Positions 1 to 6,370 are shown, counted from the stretch's first letter. The stretch is DNA of 6,486 bases from Acinetobacter sp. (GCA_008017255.1 SSHD01000062.1:1-6486); one strand, 5' to 3'. Program-made: numbers and translations. Notes: generated from the sequence alone by a model not told the origin.

Positions 1-524
1 AACAAATGACGTGAATGTGCCCATTCCAGCATCATTAAGTCAAAGTGTTGTAATGGATGGCGGATGTCCATCAAAAGTACCAAGCCTTGTAAGCTTTTAC
101 GATGGATTAGATAGTTCTCAAGTTCTTTCTGCCATACGATTTTCATGGCTTCAGGGACGGCTGCATAACCATAACCTGGTAAATCGACCAAACGTTGATC
201 TGGATTACCTAAGCTAAAAAAGTTGATCATTTGCGTGCGGCCTGGTCTTTTTGAAGCGCGTGCCAGTTGCTTTTGATTAGTTAAAGCATTAATTGCACTC
301 GATTTTCCTGCATTGGAACGACCTGCAAATGCGATTTCATAACCTGTATCTTCTACGCACAAATCCAGTTTAGGCGCACTCATCAAAAATTCAGCTTGGC
401 GTAACCAAGTCAAAGACTGCACTGCATATGCGGTTACAGCAGGATCAGTCTTTTTTTCATAACTGATTTTTTGTTTAGGTGCGAGTTTGGCTTTGGTGTC
501 TTTCGATTTTTCACTACGACGCAT
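1..524 (-). CDS. engB: Ribosome-biogenesis GTPase YihA/EngB (YsxC family), 3' end cut by window edge
   Basis: This is the first 174 codons of an EngB/YihA/YsxC-type GTPase, read leftward from ATG at 524-522 with no stop before base 1. The family is an essential cytoplasmic GTPase needed for late assembly of the large ribosomal subunit. Visible motifs are the P-loop G1 GRSNAGKSS (residues 68-76), the G2 threonine in GRT (about residue 97) and G3 DLPGYGYA (114-121). These are followed by the family-typical LLMDIRHPL segment (150-158). The G4 and G5 guanine-specificity motifs lie beyond the window. The N-terminal stretch of about 25 residues is rich in Lys and Arg and precedes the conserved core; such basic tails are common in proteins that contact rRNA, though that role is inferred. 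ATG 524 is the only sensible start upstream of the conserved region. A candidate promoter lies just upstream, so the gene may be expressed independently of nsrR. Confidence 0.95.
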   Translation of the reverse strand, partial: MRRSEKSKDTKAKLAPKQKISYEKKTDPAVTAYAVQSLTWLRQAEFLMSAPKLDLCVEDTGYEIAFAGRSNAGKSSAINALTNQKQLARASKRPGRTQMINFFSLGNPDQRLVDLPGYGYAAVPEAMKIVWQKELENYLIHRKSLQGLVLLMDIRHPLQHFDLMMLEWAHSRHL

Positions 525-559
525 AGAAGCTTACTTTTTGAATTGAAATAGCAACGACT

Positions 560-589
560 ATTATAAAGGATGTGAGAGATTCGTGCGAA
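560..589 (-). promoter_or_regulatory. Candidate sigma70 promoter for engB
   Basis: On the minus strand there is a consensus -10 hexamer TATAAT (565-560). It is preceded after 18 bases by TTCGCA (589-584), which matches 4 of 6 -35 bases. Transcription would start near 553, about 30 bases before the engB ATG. The -35 element lies inside the inverted repeat at 577-592. The call is based on hexamer match and position only. Confidence 0.5.
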
Positions 590-592
590 TCT
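577..592. repeat. Short perfect inverted repeat between nsrR and engB
   Basis: AGATTCG and CGAATCT face each other across two bases, which folds realistically as a 6-bp stem with a GTGC loop. It sits just after the nsrR stop and overlaps the candidate engB -35 element. There is no T-run on the minus-strand side, so it is not a canonical intrinsic terminator for nsrR. It could be a weak terminator, an mRNA 3' end stabiliser or a protein-binding dyad. Confidence 0.5.
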
Positions 593-598
593 TGATGT

Positions 599-1051
599 TT
601 AGGCTTTTTGAACGAGTTGTAAAAAATCAATGTTTGAATTTGTAGAAGAGGGAAGAATGCCATATTGCACCACTTCTCCAAGTGTATATTGATCTAGGCT
701 TTGATAAAAACATTCTAAAGCTTGATCCAAAATACTTTTAAGTCCGCAATGAGAGCGTAAAACACAAGGTGGCGTATTACATTCTACGATTTGATGATTG
801 CCTTGTAAGATACGAACAATCTCACCCAATTTTAGACTTTTAGCCTCTGGATTTAAACGAAGTCCACCACCTTTACCACGAATCGTTACAATCCAATGCT
901 GTTTTCCCATGAAGTGAACGATTTTCACTAAATGGTTTTGGGATACATGCAGGTCCCGTGCAATATCTGCAATCGTATACGGTACATCACTCGGACGAGC
1001 GACATACATTAAGATTCTGAGTGCATAATCAGTAAACTTATTGAGTTGCAT
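599..1051 (-). CDS. nsrR: NsrR, NO-sensing Rrf2-family Fe-S transcriptional repressor
   Basis: A 150-residue Rrf2-family regulator, the usual length for the family. NsrR binds a [4Fe-4S] or [2Fe-2S] cluster whose reaction with nitric oxide releases the protein from DNA and derepresses NO-detoxification genes. The N-terminal winged helix-turn-helix covers about residues 1-80, with the recognition-helix segment VSQNHLVKIV (36-45) and the wing RGKGGGLRL (58-66). The three cluster cysteines are Cys91, Cys96 and Cys102, at the same numbers as in E. coli NsrR. Asp8, at the position of the fourth ligand reported for Streptomyces NsrR, is also present. The cysteine spacing (C-x4-C-x5-C), together with the adjacent hmp gene, favours NsrR over IscR. 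ATG 1051 is the first start and gives the typical family N-terminus (MQLNKFTDYALR). No strong Shine-Dalgarno sequence is seen. The gene follows hmp on the same strand with 79 bases between them, including a terminator-like hairpin, so it may be expressed by partial read-through or from a weak promoter of its own. Confidence 0.93.
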   Translation of the reverse strand: MQLNKFTDYALRILMYVARPSDVPYTIADIARDLHVSQNHLVKIVHFMGKQHWIVTIRGKGGGLRLNPEAKSLKLGEIVRILQGNHQIVECNTPPCVLRSHCGLKSILDQALECFYQSLDQYTLGEVVQYGILPSSTNSNIDFLQLVQKA

Positions 1052-1073
1052 GGGTTTTCACTCAATTTATTGC

Positions 1074-1110
1074 TTTAAACAGAAAGGGCTAGTCTAACAT
1101 AGACTAGCCC
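1074..1110 (-). terminator. Intrinsic terminator-like hairpin between hmp and nsrR
   Basis: GGGCTAGTCTA (1086-1096) and TAGACTAGCCC (1100-1110) form a perfect 11-bp stem with a 3-base loop. On the minus strand, which is the direction of hmp and nsrR, it is followed by TTTCTGTTT (1085-1077). That is an interrupted U-tract, so termination may be incomplete. The hairpin lies 20 bases past the hmp stop and 34 bases before the nsrR start. It therefore either ends hmp transcripts or lowers nsrR expression relative to hmp. Confidence 0.75.
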
Positions 1111-1130
1111 TATGCAAAACGCAGCACCGA

Positions 1131-2342
1131 TTAGCTGAGTTTTACGCCACCCGTACCGAATGCTTCGCTATGGATATTCTCAGCAGGGATACCACGAGCA
1201 ACTAAAGCTTTATGTTGCTCTGCCATAAATGGCATTGGACCACACAGATAATAGTCTGCATTGGCTGGTAATAATCCAGCATCCATTGACACTAAATCTA
1301 AGCGACCAGCCGCATCATAATCTTCGCCTAACACGTCACCTTGATGAGGAAACTCATAAGCAGTGAATGTGCTCAGACGTGGATATTTTGCTTTTAGTTC
1401 ATTGATATGCTTTTTCATGGCATGCACTTGGCTGCTGCGGCAAGCATGAATAAAGCTTACAGGTTGCGGCATATCTAAAGTCACCAATTGATTGAGCATT
1501 GCAATCATTGGCGTTAAACCTACACCACCACTAATAAATACATTACGTTTGCTGCTATCAATTAAATAGAAGTTACCTGTTGGTGCAGAAACTTCAATTT
1601 CTGAACCCTCAGCCAAACCATGCAACGTACTAGATACCCAACCACCTGCTAACTCACCCTTTTCATCTTCACGTTTGACTGAAATACGTAAGTAATCTGC
1701 TTGAGGGCTGGTTGAAAGCGTATATTGACGTGGTTGTCTTAAATTGAGTTCAGGCACAAACACGCGAACTGAAATATATTGACCTGCTTCATATTTTGGT
1801 AATTCACCACCATCTACAGGTGCTAGATAGAATGAAGTAATTTCATCGCTTTCAACTACTTTTTTGGCAATTTTGAAATTACGCCAGCCTAACCAACTGC
1901 CTTTGGTTTGTTGATGTTGATCATAAATGGCTTTTTCAGTGCTAATAAATAAGTCAGCTAATTGACCATAAGCGGCAGCCCATGCACCAATCAATGGATC
2001 TTCCATCGAGATATTCAGTACTTCACTGATAGAGTGCAGTAGGTTCTCACCCACAATACTGTAATCAGGTGATTGAATATTCAAGCTCACATGTTTGTGT
2101 GCAATCAATTCGACTACAGGTAAAAGTACAGAAGGATCTTCAATATTTTCCGCATAAGCTAGTACAGCACCCGCAAGTGCTTGTGCTTGTGCACCACTAC
2201 GTTGATGTCCCATATTGAAGGTTTCTTTTAATTCGGGGTTATTACCTAACATACGGTTGTAAAAGTAACCCGTGAGTGCCACACCATTTTCACGGAGTAC
2301 AGGTACAGTTGCTTTTACAAGGTCAATTTGCTGCGGAGTCAT
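1131..2342 (-). CDS. hmp: Flavohaemoglobin Hmp, nitric oxide dioxygenase
   Basis: A full-length 403-residue flavohaemoglobin. It uses NAD(P)H, FAD, haem and O2 to convert nitric oxide to nitrate in the cytoplasm. The globin domain (about 1-138) carries the proximal haem ligand His84, distal Tyr28 (B10) and Gln52 (E7). It also has Tyr94 and Glu136 of the proximal charge-relay network, matching E. coli Tyr29, Gln53, His85, Tyr95 and Glu135 after allowing for small length differences. The FAD domain (about 153-260) has RQYTLS (205-210). The NAD(P)-binding reductase domain (about 265-403) has GGVGLTPM (272-279), CGPMPFM (367-373) and EAFGTG (393-398). No catalytic residue appears to be missing. 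ATG 2342 is chosen because it gives the family N-terminus, and a purine-rich AAGAGAGA lies about 7 bases upstream of it. An NsrR-type operator overlaps the promoter, and the regulator gene lies immediately downstream. Confidence 0.97.
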   Translation of the reverse strand: MTPQQIDLVKATVPVLRENGVALTGYFYNRMLGNNPELKETFNMGHQRSGAQAQALAGAVLAYAENIEDPSVLLPVVELIAHKHVSLNIQSPDYSIVGENLLHSISEVLNISMEDPLIGAWAAAYGQLADLFISTEKAIYDQHQQTKGSWLGWRNFKIAKKVVESDEITSFYLAPVDGGELPKYEAGQYISVRVFVPELNLRQPRQYTLSTSPQADYLRISVKREDEKGELAGGWVSSTLHGLAEGSEIEVSAPTGNFYLIDSSKRNVFISGGVGLTPMIAMLNQLVTLDMPQPVSFIHACRSSQVHAMKKHINELKAKYPRLSTFTAYEFPHQGDVLGEDYDAAGRLDLVSMDAGLLPANADYYLCGPMPFMAEQHKALVARGIPAENIHSEAFGTGGVKLS

Positions 2343-2365
2343 GGGTGATCTCTCTTGGCTATCAT

Positions 2366-2396
2366 TTATAAGATATATTTAAAATATACCTTATAA
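2366..2396. promoter_or_regulatory. NsrR operator over the hmp promoter
   Basis: The core at 2370-2392 is an 11-1-11 inverted repeat, AAGATATATTT and AAATATACCTT around a central A. It closely follows the published NsrR consensus of AAGATGYATTT-type half-sites. The half-sites differ from perfect symmetry at one position. Symmetry continues outward so that 15-base arms (2366-2380 and 2382-2396) match at 14 of 15 positions. It ends 24 bases before the hmp ATG and covers the candidate -10 region, which fits repression by blocking RNA polymerase. Binding is inferred from the sequence match and the neighbouring nsrR gene. Confidence 0.87.
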
Positions 2397-2409
2397 AATT
2401 TATTTGCAA
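2381..2409 (-). promoter_or_regulatory. Candidate sigma70 promoter for hmp
   Basis: On the minus strand, TTGCAA (2409-2404) is followed after 17 bases by TATTTT (2386-2381), a 4-of-6 match to the -10 consensus. TATATT (2388-2383) with a 15-base spacer is an alternative in the same place. Both -10 candidates fall within the NsrR operator. The AT-rich surroundings make the exact hexamers uncertain. Confidence 0.5.
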
Positions 2410-2431
2410 GATCTGTTTTGACTAAAACCAT

Positions 2432-2462
2432 AAAAAAACTAGGGGATAACTGATTATCCCCT
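2432..2462 (-). terminator. Intrinsic terminator of the metC-like/yjgR operon
   Basis: GGGGATAA (2442-2449) and TTATCCCC (2454-2461) form an 8-bp stem with a CTGA loop, extended by an A-T pair. On the minus strand it is followed by seven Ts (2438-2432), the classical arrangement. It starts 24 bases after the yjgR stop and ends about 20 bases before the hmp promoter, isolating NO-regulated hmp from the upstream operon. A TTTTT run (2465-2469) on the plus side could let it act in both directions, but no plus-strand gene needs it. Confidence 0.88.
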
Positions 2463-2485
2463 GATTTTTAAAATAATAAAGATTT

Positions 2486-4033
2486 TTATTTGCCAAATAA
2501 TGAACCCAGTAAACCGCGAACGATCTTTTGACCTGTAGAGCCGCCTAAACTTCGTGCCGCACTTTTGGCAAAAGTTCCAACAATATCCTGTGTCAGTTTT
2601 TCTCTGTCACGTTGGGCTTTCTCTGCAGCTTTTTGTTGCTCTTTCGCAAAGCGTTCTTGCTCTTTCGCCTGTTGTTTGGCTAAAGCATCCTGTTCTTTGC
2701 TTTGCTGCTTTTCTAATTCATCTGCCTGTTTTTGTTGAGACTGTTGTAGTACTTTCTTTTGCAGCAGTTCATAGGCACTATCCCGATCAACAGCCTGATC
2801 ATAAACCCCTGCGACAATACTTTGCCCAATAATCACTTGGCGTTCTTCTGGCGTGATTGGCGTAAATGAAGAGTAAGGTGGCATGACCCAACCGCGCTCT
2901 ACAATTTGCGGTGTCCCTTGTTCATCTAAACAACTAATTAATGCTTCACCTACAGCAAGTTCGGTAATCGCTTGATCAACTTTAAATTCGGGATTGGCTC
3001 GGAAGGTATCCGCTGCGGTTTTCACTGCTTTTTGATCTTTCGGGGTGAAAGCACGTAAAGCATGCTGTACACGGTTACCGAGTTGCCCTAAGACGCTTTC
3101 AGGTAAATCCAGTGGATTTTGGGTAATGAAATAAATTCCCACACCTTTGGAACGAATTAAACGTACCACTTGTTCAATTTTTTCTTGCAAGGCTTCGCTG
3201 GCATTAGCAAACAGTAAATGTGCTTCATCGAAGAAAAATACCAGTTTCGGTTTTTCCATATCGCCAACTTCAGGCAATTGTTCAAACAGTTCTGACAACA
3301 TCCACAGCAGGAATGTCGCATACAGTTTTGGCGTATTCATCAACTTATCAGCTGCCAATAGGTTGATATACCCTTGACCTTTGCTATCGGTTTGAATGAA
3401 ATCCAAAATATTCAAACTTGGCTCACCGAAGAATTGCTCGCCGCCTTGATCTGCCAAAGCCAGTAAATTACGTTGTATCGCTCCAATACTGGCTGGCGAG
3501 AGGTTACCGTATTCTGCTTTGAGTTCGGCGGCATTTTCGCTGACATAGGTCAGCATGGCTTTCAAATCTTTAAAGTCAATCAGCAGTAAACCTTGGTCAT
3601 CGGCAATACGGAACACCGCTGAAAGGACACCCTCTTGGGTATCATTCAAATTCAGCATTTGTGCCAAAAGTAACGGTCCAATTTCAGAAATCGTGGTGCG
3701 AATAGGGTGACCTTGTTGCCCGAATAAGTCCCAAAAAATGACAGGAGCAGCAGCAAAAGGAACTGCATCGAGCTGTAGCGATTTTAAACGTTCATCAAAC
3801 TTAGGGCTGCTACTGCCTGCTTTGGCTAAACTGGATACATCGCCTTTGGCATCGGCAAGAAAGACAGGCACGCCCAATCGTGAGAAGCTCTCAGCGAGAA
3901 CCTTCAGTGTCACGGTTTTTCCTGTACCTGTTGCCCCTGCAATTAAGCCATGACGGTTGGCAAATTGTGAATGTAAAACGATATCTTGAGTCGTATCTGT
4001 AGTTCTTTTTGCAATAACGATGGGTGTGCTCAT
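2486..4033 (-). CDS. yjgR: YjgR-like HerA/FtsK-type P-loop ATPase (DUF853 family)
   Basis: A 515-residue cytoplasmic ATPase close in length to E. coli YjgR (about 500 residues). The family is annotated as helicase HerA-like with a DUF853 domain, and its cellular role is not established. Walker A is GATGTGKT (33-40) and Walker B is LVFFFDEAH (264-272, Asp269-Glu270). A sensor-like ITQNP (303-307) and the conserved [19 protein letters not shown] segment (316-334) follow. Residues about 420-480 are an extended Gln/Lys/Glu-rich stretch with almost no hydrophobic residues outside heptad positions, likely a long coiled coil. A glycine-rich tail, [21 protein letters not shown] (from residue 495), then ends the protein. 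No transmembrane segment is seen. ATG 4033 overlaps the stop of the upstream metC-like gene (shared ATGA), and AGGTGA lies 4 bases before it, inside that gene, which supports both the start and translational coupling. HerA-like folds suggest oligomeric DNA-associated motor activity, but that is inference. Confidence 0.93.
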   Translation of the reverse strand: MSTPIVIAKRTTDTTQDIVLHSQFANRHGLIAGATGTGKTVTLKVLAESFSRLGVPVFLADAKGDVSSLAKAGSSSPKFDERLKSLQLDAVPFAAAPVIFWDLFGQQGHPIRTTISEIGPLLLAQMLNLNDTQEGVLSAVFRIADDQGLLLIDFKDLKAMLTYVSENAAELKAEYGNLSPASIGAIQRNLLALADQGGEQFFGEPSLNILDFIQTDSKGQGYINLLAADKLMNTPKLYATFLLWMLSELFEQLPEVGDMEKPKLVFFFDEAHLLFANASEALQEKIEQVVRLIRSKGVGIYFITQNPLDLPESVLGQLGNRVQHALRAFTPKDQKAVKTAADTFRANPEFKVDQAITELAVGEALISCLDEQGTPQIVERGWVMPPYSSFTPITPEERQVIIGQSIVAGVYDQAVDRDSAYELLQKKVLQQSQQKQADELEKQQSKEQDALAKQQAKEQERFAKEQQKAAEKAQRDREKLTQDIVGTFAKSAARSLGGSTGQKIVRGLLGSLFGK

Positions 4034-5247
4034 TGTTCACCTGTTTTTAATGTCATTTTGACTGTTTTTAAAGCATTTTGAATATCTTGGATTAAATCAT
4101 CAGGATGTTCTAGTCCTATGCAGAAGCGAACCAATAAACCTTGTTGTAAATGTGTATTTTCCAGTGCTCGCATCTGTTTAAGGTCGTACAGCATGACTAG
4201 GCTGACAGGGCCACCCCAACTAAAGCCCAATTTGAATAGCTTTAAATGGTCGCAGAACTGTCTTACCGCAGCTAAATCATATTCCGCTTTGAAAATCACA
4301 CTGACCAAACCTGCACTTTTACCCGTGGTACAAATTTCTTGCCAAAATTGATGCCCTGCACAATCAGGATCACTTGGATGCAGCACTTGGTTGAATTGCG
4401 ATTGTTGTTTTAACCAATTGAGTAGCGTGATTGCACTTTGCGATTGTTGTTCATAGCGTAAAGACATATGCGCTAAACTACGTTGGACTTGCGCAGTATC
4501 ATCCCCTGAAACACATATGCCTTGTAGGGCATGCATTCGATACAGTTGATGGTGTAAATGTGTATCACGTGTCACGACAGAACCCATTAGAATATCACCA
4601 CCACCGCTTGGATATTTGGTCAGTGCATGCACCGTCATATCTACAGCCAAATGCTCATCCGAGAAATCAAAGGCGTTAAATGCCAATCCTGCTCCCCATG
4701 TATTATCTAAAGCAGTCAGTACATGGGCTTGTTTTGCTTTTTTGACCAGATTTTTTAAGTTAGGGAACTCTAAAGTGACTGAACCCGCTGCTTCTAACCA
4801 AATCAGCTTGGCTTTTTCTGAAGGTTGAAAACTGTCTGCATCAACTGGATTGTAAATTTTAAGCAGAATGCCATAACGCTCTTGCAGATTTTTCAAGTGC
4901 TCTAAATTTGGGCCATAGCTGTTGTCTGCAATCCAAACTTCATCGCCTGACGTTAAAAAGGTGCTATTGACCAAATTAATTGCCGATAAACCGCTCGGTG
5001 CAAGCAGGCAATTCTTTCCACCTTCCAGTCGGGCGATATTATCGCCAAGGGTAAAAGTGGTCGGGGTGCCATGCGTACCATAACTATAGTCATACGCATC
5101 GCTCCAATGGCGATCAAAAAGGTGCGCCGTAGAGTTAAAAATAATCGTAGATGCACGAAATAGGGGAGGTTGAATCGTTTCGATATATTGTGGGGCTTGG
5201 CGTGGTGCATGAATTAAATCAGTTTGAGCATGATGATGTTCAGTCAT
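4030..5247 (-). CDS. metC: Cystathionine beta-lyase-like PLP enzyme (Cys/Met metabolism, MetC type)
   Basis: A 405-residue member of the Cys/Met-metabolism PLP enzyme family, slightly longer than E. coli MetC (395). MetC cleaves cystathionine to homocysteine, pyruvate and ammonia in methionine synthesis. The PLP Schiff-base lysine is Lys211 in [12 protein letters not shown]. Asp181 (ALDNTW) would contact the pyridine nitrogen. Ser343-Trp344 in FSWGG and Arg374 in [10 protein letters not shown] match MetC substrate carboxylate-binding positions. The MetC-like WAGVLFKALDF equivalent ([12 protein letters not shown]) favours beta-lyase over gamma-synthase. The cofactor-phosphate motif reads YGTHGTPT (56-63), with Thr58 where E. 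coli MetC has Arg58. The substrate is therefore not certain, and another C-S lyase activity remains possible. ATG 5247 is the first in-frame start and gives the expected length; the His-rich MTEHHHAQ start has no clear Shine-Dalgarno sequence. The stop overlaps the yjgR start by 4 bases. Confidence 0.88.
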   Translation of the reverse strand: MTEHHHAQTDLIHAPRQAPQYIETIQPPLFRASTIIFNSTAHLFDRHWSDAYDYSYGTHGTPTTFTLGDNIARLEGGKNCLLAPSGLSAINLVNSTFLTSGDEVWIADNSYGPNLEHLKNLQERYGILLKIYNPVDADSFQPSEKAKLIWLEAAGSVTLEFPNLKNLVKKAKQAHVLTALDNTWGAGLAFNAFDFSDEHLAVDMTVHALTKYPSGGGDILMGSVVTRDTHLHHQLYRMHALQGICVSGDDTAQVQRSLAHMSLRYEQQSQSAITLLNWLKQQSQFNQVLHPSDPDCAGHQFWQEICTTGKSAGLVSVIFKAEYDLAAVRQFCDHLKLFKLGFSWGGPVSLVMLYDLKQMRALENTHLQQGLLVRFCIGLEHPDDLIQDIQNALKTVKMTLKTGEQ

Positions 5248-5261
5248 GAGGCAAAATCAAA

Positions 5262-5290
5262 AGAATATAATGACTTAAGTTAAAAGATAA
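5262..5290 (-). promoter_or_regulatory. Weak candidate promoter for the metC-like/yjgR operon
   Basis: On the minus strand, TTATCT (5290-5285) and TATTCT (5267-5262) are separated by 17 bases. They match the -35 and -10 consensus at about 3 and 4 of 6 positions. TATATT (5269-5264) is an overlapping alternative. The placement 15-45 bases before the ATG is reasonable but the hexamers are poor, so an activator may be involved. No E. coli-type MetJ box (AGACGTCT repeats) is visible. Confidence 0.3.
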
Positions 5291-5321
5291 TCCGCCAGAC
5301 TGCCAGCGATTTGCGTGTTTT

Positions 5322-5339
5322 GTACAGAATCGGTACAGA
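5322..5339 (+). repeat. Direct repeat GTACAGA in the divergent intergenic region
   Basis: GTACAGA occurs at 5322-5328 and again at 5333-5339, 11 bases apart, close to one turn of the helix. The surrounding sequence is also similar (GTACAGAAT and GTACAGAT). It sits between the divergent metC-like and amidotransferase genes, 75-95 bases from each start. That is a plausible place for a regulator site, but the repeat is short and could be chance. Confidence 0.4.
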
Positions 5340-5415
5340 TACATCTAAATCCTAAGAATTGGCTTTATTTTTGCAAATCAACCTGATGATTCTAACGAAA
5401 ATTAGGTTGTTGCGA

Positions 5416-6144
5416 ATGAAGTCGCATTTGAGAGTACATTATTTTCAGCATATTGCTGGTGAAGGTTTTGGTAGTTGTTATGAGTTTTTAAAAGCCCATC
5501 AGGCAAAAATTACCGCCACAGAATTTTTTGCTTTACCCATCGATTCTGCGCTGGAATTAGAGGCTTTGCCTAGAGTAGATGAAGTCGATTTGCTCATCAT
5601 TATGGGGGGAAGCATGAGTGTGAATGATGAAGCTAACTTTCCTTGGTTAAAGTTAGAAAAACGCTGGTTACGCCGTTATTTAGCAGCAGGGAAACCTGCC
5701 ATTGGCGTGTGTTTGGGTGGGCAACTGATTGCAAATGCTTTGGGTGCAGCTGTGAGTCGCAATCCGCATCAAGAACTCGGATGGATGGATGTCGGGCGTG
5801 CTTCACATATTCCAGATGATTATTTTAAAATCCCTGAAAAGATAAATATTTTACAATGGCATAGTGAAACTTTTGAAATTCCTAAAGGTGCGGTGAGATT
5901 GGCTGAAAATCCAGTGTGTCACAATCAAATGTATCAAATCGGACGCAATGTATTGGGTTTTCAATTTCACCCTGAAATGACACCTCATGCGTTGCAGTGT
6001 TTAATTGAACATGAAGAAGAAGTGGGAATTTTTAAAGGGAAATACGTGCAATCGCTTTCAGATTTGAATCGAAGTATTCAAACAAAATTTGAACAAGGAA
6101 ATCTTTTGCTCAATCAGGCAATTGATTACGTGGTGCATGCTTGA
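5416..6144 (+). CDS. Class I glutamine amidotransferase (GATase1 family), substrate unknown
   Basis: A stand-alone class I glutamine amidotransferase of 242 residues if started at ATG 5416. Such domains release ammonia from glutamine using a Cys-His-Glu triad. Counting from that start, the nucleophile is Cys99 in GVCLGGQ. The other triad members are His185 and Glu187 in GFQFHPEM, and MGGSMSV (63-69) supplies the oxyanion-loop glycines. The internal QWHSETFEIP motif is typical of the GMP-synthase-like branch of unassigned amidotransferases. No synthetase domain or partner gene is adjacent, so the acceptor is unknown; gamma-glutamyl hydrolase-type or amine-forming roles are possible. The frame is open upstream to a TTG at 5359, but ATG 5416 is preferred. 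It is preceded by AGG at 5404-5406, and the RVHYFQH segment that usually opens these proteins begins five residues later. The gene diverges from the metC-like gene and ends 226 bases before rpsJ, with no clear terminator. Confidence 0.9.
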   Translation: MKSHLRVHYFQHIAGEGFGSCYEFLKAHQAKITATEFFALPIDSALELEALPRVDEVDLLIIMGGSMSVNDEANFPWLKLEKRWLRRYLAAGKPAIGVCLGGQLIANALGAAVSRNPHQELGWMDVGRASHIPDDYFKIPEKINILQWHSETFEIPKGAVRLAENPVCHNQMYQIGRNVLGFQFHPEMTPHALQCLIEHEEEVGIFKGKYVQSLSDLNRSIQTKFEQGNLLLNQAIDYVVHA

Positions 6145-6178
6145 AGGCTTTTAATATCAAAGAAAAGTAAAAGAGGAA

Positions 6179-6207
6179 TTGCATAAGACTTAAACAATCG
6201 CTATAAT
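6179..6207 (+). promoter_or_regulatory. Sigma70 promoter of the S10 (rpsJ) operon
   Basis: A perfect TATAAT (6202-6207) is preceded by TTGCAT (6179-6184) with the ideal 17-base spacer. Transcription would start near 6213-6215, giving a leader of about 157 bases before the rpsJ ATG. The region just upstream is AT-rich (runs such as AAAGAAAAGTAAAA), like an UP element. Position, spacing and the highly expressed downstream operon make this the best promoter in the window. Confidence 0.8.
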
Positions 6208-6211
6208 AAGC

Positions 6212-6370
6212 GACCCTCAAATTGAGGTCATTTACTCTGAAAAATGGGTAAATGCATGACAGTCGTGGCATCGATCACGACCATAGTGATTTTCACTGCC
6301 TTTGACACTTACCAATTGGTGAGGTGCGTCAAGGGTGATTCTTTATATTTTTGGCTTGGAGTTTACTGGT
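6212..6370 (+). ncRNA. Structured 5' leader of the S10 operon mRNA (possible r-protein autoregulatory element)
   Basis: The untranslated leader can form a row of hairpins. CCTC/GAGG (6215-6218 with 6224-6227) lies near the start site. CATTTAC/GTAAATG (6229-6235 with 6248-6254) extends by a G-C and a G-T pair. GTCGTG/CACGAC is at 6262-6267 with 6276-6281, and AGTGA/TCACT at 6285-6289 with 6293-6297. A long imperfect stem spans 6302-6332, with TTGA/TCAA at its base and CACTTACC/GGTgAGGTG above an AATT loop. A U-rich stretch (6342-6351) and the ribosome-binding site GGAG (6358-6361) follow. In E. coli the S10 leader is bound by L4, which causes attenuation and translational repression. Whether this leader works that way is unknown, and I cannot align it to the E. 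coli structure by eye. Confidence 0.5.

Noticed and set aside
11..217. Plus-strand open frame opposite engB
   Set aside because: It lies antisense to the clearly conserved EngB GTPase frame, with no recognisable domain or ribosome-binding site.
577..592. Intrinsic terminator for nsrR
   Set aside because: The stem is short and the downstream minus-strand sequence (CTCACATCC) has no U-tract.
2554..3953. Several plus-strand open frames opposite yjgR (76-92 codons)
   Set aside because: They are shadows of the conserved YjgR reading frame; their compositions are those of antisense translation and no start signals are seen.
4118..5210. Open frames on both strands overlapping the metC-like gene
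   Set aside because: They overlap a full-length PLP enzyme with intact motifs, and none has a family signature.
5273..5280. ACTTAAGT palindrome in the metC-like promoter as an operator
   Set aside because: An 8-base palindrome in AT-rich DNA is expected by chance, and it does not match MetJ or MetR sites.
5359..5415. N-terminal extension of the amidotransferase from TTG 5359 or ATG 5386
   Set aside because: The added 19 or 10 residues are not family-like and lack a Shine-Dalgarno sequence; ATG 5416 gives the typical N-terminus. The hydrophobic start of the extension should not be read as a signal peptide.
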